This document shows positions 6,303-8,455 of a stretch of DNA of 8,455 nucleotides, in pieces. The stretch lies in contig JABUTP010000043.1 of assembly GCA_021443625.1 (NCBI GenBank), forward strand, positions 1 through 8,455, in the 5' to 3' direction. Made by a program: the position numbers and the translations under genes. This DNA is from Bacteroidales bacterium (GTDB taxonomy: Bacteria > Bacteroidota > Bacteroidia > Bacteroidales > UBA932). A model generated the notes under the pieces. That model was given only the letters and a program-made list of their open reading frames with translations. It did not search any database and was not told the DNA's origin. Position 1 is the stretch's first letter; every line of letters starts with the position of its first letter.

Positions 6303-7943
6303 ATGAAGAGATTTCTTTTGGGGGACGAAGCCATCGCGCTCGGTGCCGTCAACGCGGGATTGAGCGGGGTCTATGCCTACCCCGGAACACCATCCACCGA
6401 AATTACGGAATTTATACAGAATAACGCCGAAGCCCGTTCCAGGGGCATCCACAGCCGCTGGTCAACCAACGAAAAAACGGCGATGGAGGCTGCCCTCGGA
6501 ATGAGTTATATGGGCAAGCGCGCCATGGTATGCATGAAGCACGTGGGGTTGAACGTATGTATGGATCCCTTTGTCAACTCCTCAATGACCGGAGTTGAGG
6601 GCGGAGTCGTGGTGCTTGTGGCAGATGACCCTTCGATGCACTCCAGCCAGGATGAGCAGGACAGCCGGTATCTCGGCTCGTTTGCAATGATTCCGATGCT
6701 CGAGCCGGTCAACCAGCAGCAGGCCTACGATATGATGGGTTATGCCTTTGACCTCAGCGAAAAGTTCAAGGTACCCGTCCTGATGAGGGTTACCACCCGA
6801 ATGGCCCATTCGAGGGCTGTGGTGGAGGTTGCCGAAAGCGCCCGCGAGGAGAATCCGCTGAGTTACGACGCAAAAGCCCGCGACTGGGTGCTTCTCCCCG
6901 CCAATGCCCGCCGCAAGAACGACATTCTGGTAGGAAACCAGCCCTTGTTTGCCAAGGAGGCGGCCGAAGCGGGTTGGAGTTCTTTGGAAATAAAGAACTC
7001 CCCCCTTGGGATTATCGCCTCGGGAGTGGGTTGGAACTATGTCATGGAGACTTTCGGCGGAAATTGTCCCTACTCCGTGTTGAGGGTTGCGCAATATCCC
7101 TTGTCAAAAGAAGCCGTCAGCACTCTTGCTTCATCGTGCAGCCGCATTCTGGTGGTCGAAGAGGGACAGCCGTTCATAGAGCAGCAGATTAAGGGGTTGC
7201 TTCCTCTCCAGTGGGAGGTAATCGGAAAGGAGAACGGAGGTTATCTGCCCCGTACAGGGGAACTTACCCCGGACTCCGTGGCCGAGGCGTTTGCCAGACT
7301 CGCCGCCGAAGCCGAAGGCAGGGAATACATCACCCGGGAGCCGGTTGCCGTCCCGCAGGTTGTAAAGCCCCGCCCCCCCGCACTCTGCCAGGGTTGCGGC
7401 CACCGCAGCGTCTATGAAGCGCTCAACAAGGTGCTTGCCGGATACGACAGTCCCAGGGTGTTCGGGGATATCGGTTGCTACACGTTGGGATTTCTCCCCC
7501 CCTTCCAGACGCTCAACAGCTGCGTGGATATGGGAGCCAGCATCACTATGGCCAAAGGGGCGTCAGACGCTGGACATCATCCGGCAGTGGCGGTGATAGG
7601 CGACTCTACATTCACCCACAGCGGTATGACGGGACTTCTGGATGCCGTGAACGAAAATGCCAACATAACGGTGATTCTCTCCGACAATCTCACGACTGCA
7701 ATGACCGGAGGGCAGGACAGCGCCGGAACCAACAAGTTCGAGGCCATCTGCATCGGGTTGGGCGTTGATCCGCAGCACGTGAAGGTGGTTGTTCCCCTCC
7801 CCGCAAATATGGAGGAGATAACCCGTACCATAAAGGAAGAAATCGACTACAACGGCGTCAGCGTCATAATTCCCCGCAGGGAGTGCCTGCAGACGCTTGC
7901 CCGCCACAAAAAGGAAAGCAAAAAACAACTGATTGCAATATGA
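6303..7943 (+). CDS. iorA: Indolepyruvate:ferredoxin oxidoreductase, alpha subunit, lacking the ferredoxin domain
   Basis: This is the TPP-binding subunit of the cytoplasmic IorAB enzyme, which converts aryl-pyruvates (from Trp, Phe, Tyr) and CoA to aryl-acetyl-CoA and CO2, reducing ferredoxin. The N-terminal pyrimidine-type domain begins at once (LLGDEAIALGAVNAGL; YAYPGTPSTEITEF at 24-37; E57 in the STNEKTAME stretch). A linking domain follows at about 200-345. The C-terminal TPP domain holds CQGCGHR (362-368), GDIGCYTLG (388-396), GDSTFTHSG (433-441) and DNLTTAMTGGQ (461-471), the last two being the diphosphate/Mg site. At 546 residues it ends soon after IIPRREC (522-528). The two-cluster ferredoxin domain that brings many IorA proteins to 600-650 residues is missing, and no CxxCxxC group occurs anywhere. 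The ATG at 6303 follows the promoter closely with no Shine-Dalgarno sequence. The stop overlaps the iorB start (ATGA). Confidence 0.92.
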   Translation: MKRFLLGDEAIALGAVNAGLSGVYAYPGTPSTEITEFIQNNAEARSRGIHSRWSTNEKTAMEAALGMSYMGKRAMVCMKHVGLNVCMDPFVNSSMTGVEGGVVVLVADDPSMHSSQDEQDSRYLGSFAMIPMLEPVNQQQAYDMMGYAFDLSEKFKVPVLMRVTTRMAHSRAVVEVAESAREENPLSYDAKARDWVLLPANARRKNDILVGNQPLFAKEAAEAGWSSLEIKNSPLGIIASGVGWNYVMETFGGNCPYSVLRVAQYPLSKEAVSTLASSCSRILVVEEGQPFIEQQIKGLLPLQWEVIGKENGGYLPRTGELTPDSVAEAFARLAAEAEGREYITREPVAVPQVVKPRPPALCQGCGHRSVYEALNKVLAGYDSPRVFGDIGCYTLGFLPPFQTLNSCVDMGASITMAKGASDAGHHPAVAVIGDSTFTHSGMTGLLDAVNENANITVILSDNLTTAMTGGQDSAGTNKFEAICIGLGVDPQHVKVVVPLPANMEEITRTIKEEIDYNGVSVIIPRRECLQTLARHKKESKKQLIAI

Positions 7944-8455
7944 AACTTGACATAATACTTGCAGGGGTCGGCGGTCAGGGCATTCTCTCGGTAGCCGCCA
8001 TCATCGGCGAAGCGTGCATGAACGAAGGTCTGTTCATCAAACAGGCCGAAGTCCACGGTATGAGCCAGCGCGGAGGCGACGTGCAGAGCAACCTCAGGAT
8101 AAGCGACTGCCCCATTTACAGCGACCTCATTCCCCAAGGGGAAGCTGACGTGATAATCTCCCTTGAACCGATGGAGGCACTCCGTTACATTCCCTGGCTC
8201 AACCCCGATTCAGGCTGGATTATAACCTCCTCCGTCCCGAAAATAAACATCGCCACTTACCCATCCACTGAAGAGTTGGACGCGGCATACGCCGCCTTCG
8301 AAAGGGTGATAAGCATAGACGTGGAGGCGCTCGCCCGCTCCATAAACAACCCCCGTTCGTCCAACATCGTCCTGCTTGGGGCCGCCCAGAAAGTCCTTGG
8401 CATTGAATACACCAAGCTGGAAGATGCGATAAGGAGGGTATTCGCCCGCAAGGGA
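7940..8455 (+). CDS. iorB: Indolepyruvate:ferredoxin oxidoreductase, beta subunit, 3' end cut off by window
   Basis: The first 172 residues are visible and the reading frame is still open at the last base. The subunit belongs to the pyruvate:ferredoxin oxidoreductase gamma-domain family and partners IorA in aryl-pyruvate oxidation. Signatures: DIILAGVGGQGILSVAAIIG (4-23), a glycine-rich loop at the start of the fold; KQAEVHGMSQRGGDVQSNLR (34-53), the strongly conserved family motif; and ADVIISLEPMEALRY (69-83). Family members are usually about 190-200 residues, so only a few tens of residues should be missing. The ATG at 7940 overlaps the iorA stop by four bases (ATGA), which indicates translational coupling and equal amounts of the two subunits. 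Confidence 0.93.
   Translation, partial: MKLDIILAGVGGQGILSVAAIIGEACMNEGLFIKQAEVHGMSQRGGDVQSNLRISDCPIYSDLIPQGEADVIISLEPMEALRYIPWLNPDSGWIITSSVPKINIATYPSTEELDAAYAAFERVISIDVEALARSINNPRSSNIVLLGAAQKVLGIEYTKLEDAIRRVFARKG

Noticed and set aside
6569..6597. Short inverted repeat CAACTCC/GGAGTTG inside iorA
   Set aside because: Seven pairs with a nine-base loop is expected by chance in a window of this length.

Overview
The window looks like chromosomal DNA of an anaerobic Bacteroidales bacterium. The fairly high G+C of the genes would suit a Rikenellaceae/Alistipes-like lineage, but that is an inference. Supporting signs are a secreted DUF1573 protein, promoter boxes of the Bacteroidetes TAnnTTTG type in front of two genes, start codons without clear Shine-Dalgarno sequences, and fermentation genes (acetate kinase, indolepyruvate:ferredoxin oxidoreductase, the methylmalonyl-CoA mutase chaperone MeaB).

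Layout. (1) Positions 1-3309, plus strand: the 3' part of a secreted DUF1573 protein, then meaB, then a polytopic putative heavy-metal/manganese exporter (ArsP_2/DUF2899 type). The last two genes are one base apart and are probably co-transcribed. (2) 3327-3372: a strong hairpin between two converging genes, able to work as a terminator in both directions. (3) 3420-6158, minus strand: a complete acetate kinase gene (ackA, with no pta beside it) and, upstream of it, a complete MATE-family multidrug exporter. They are separated by an AT-rich 114-base leader that holds a -7-like box and a long imperfect hairpin. (4) 6159-6302: a divergent AT-rich control region with a -7 box on each strand and four copies of an operator-like motif, TTTG-N4-CAA. 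(5) 6303-8455, plus strand: iorA and iorB (cut by the window end) with overlapping stop and start codons.

How it fits together. Indolepyruvate:ferredoxin oxidoreductase turns aryl-pyruvates from amino-acid breakdown into aryl-acetyl-CoA and reduces ferredoxin. Acetate kinase makes ATP from acetyl phosphate. MeaB protects the B12-dependent mutase on the succinate-propionate route. All fit a saccharolytic/proteolytic gut-type fermenter. The two transporters are exporters whose substrates cannot be read from sequence.

I see no mobile element, CRISPR array, phage gene, tRNA or rRNA, and no broken gene. The coding content is ordinary. The least explained signals are the four-copy motif cluster in the iorA/MATE control region and an IorA that lacks the usual C-terminal ferredoxin domain.
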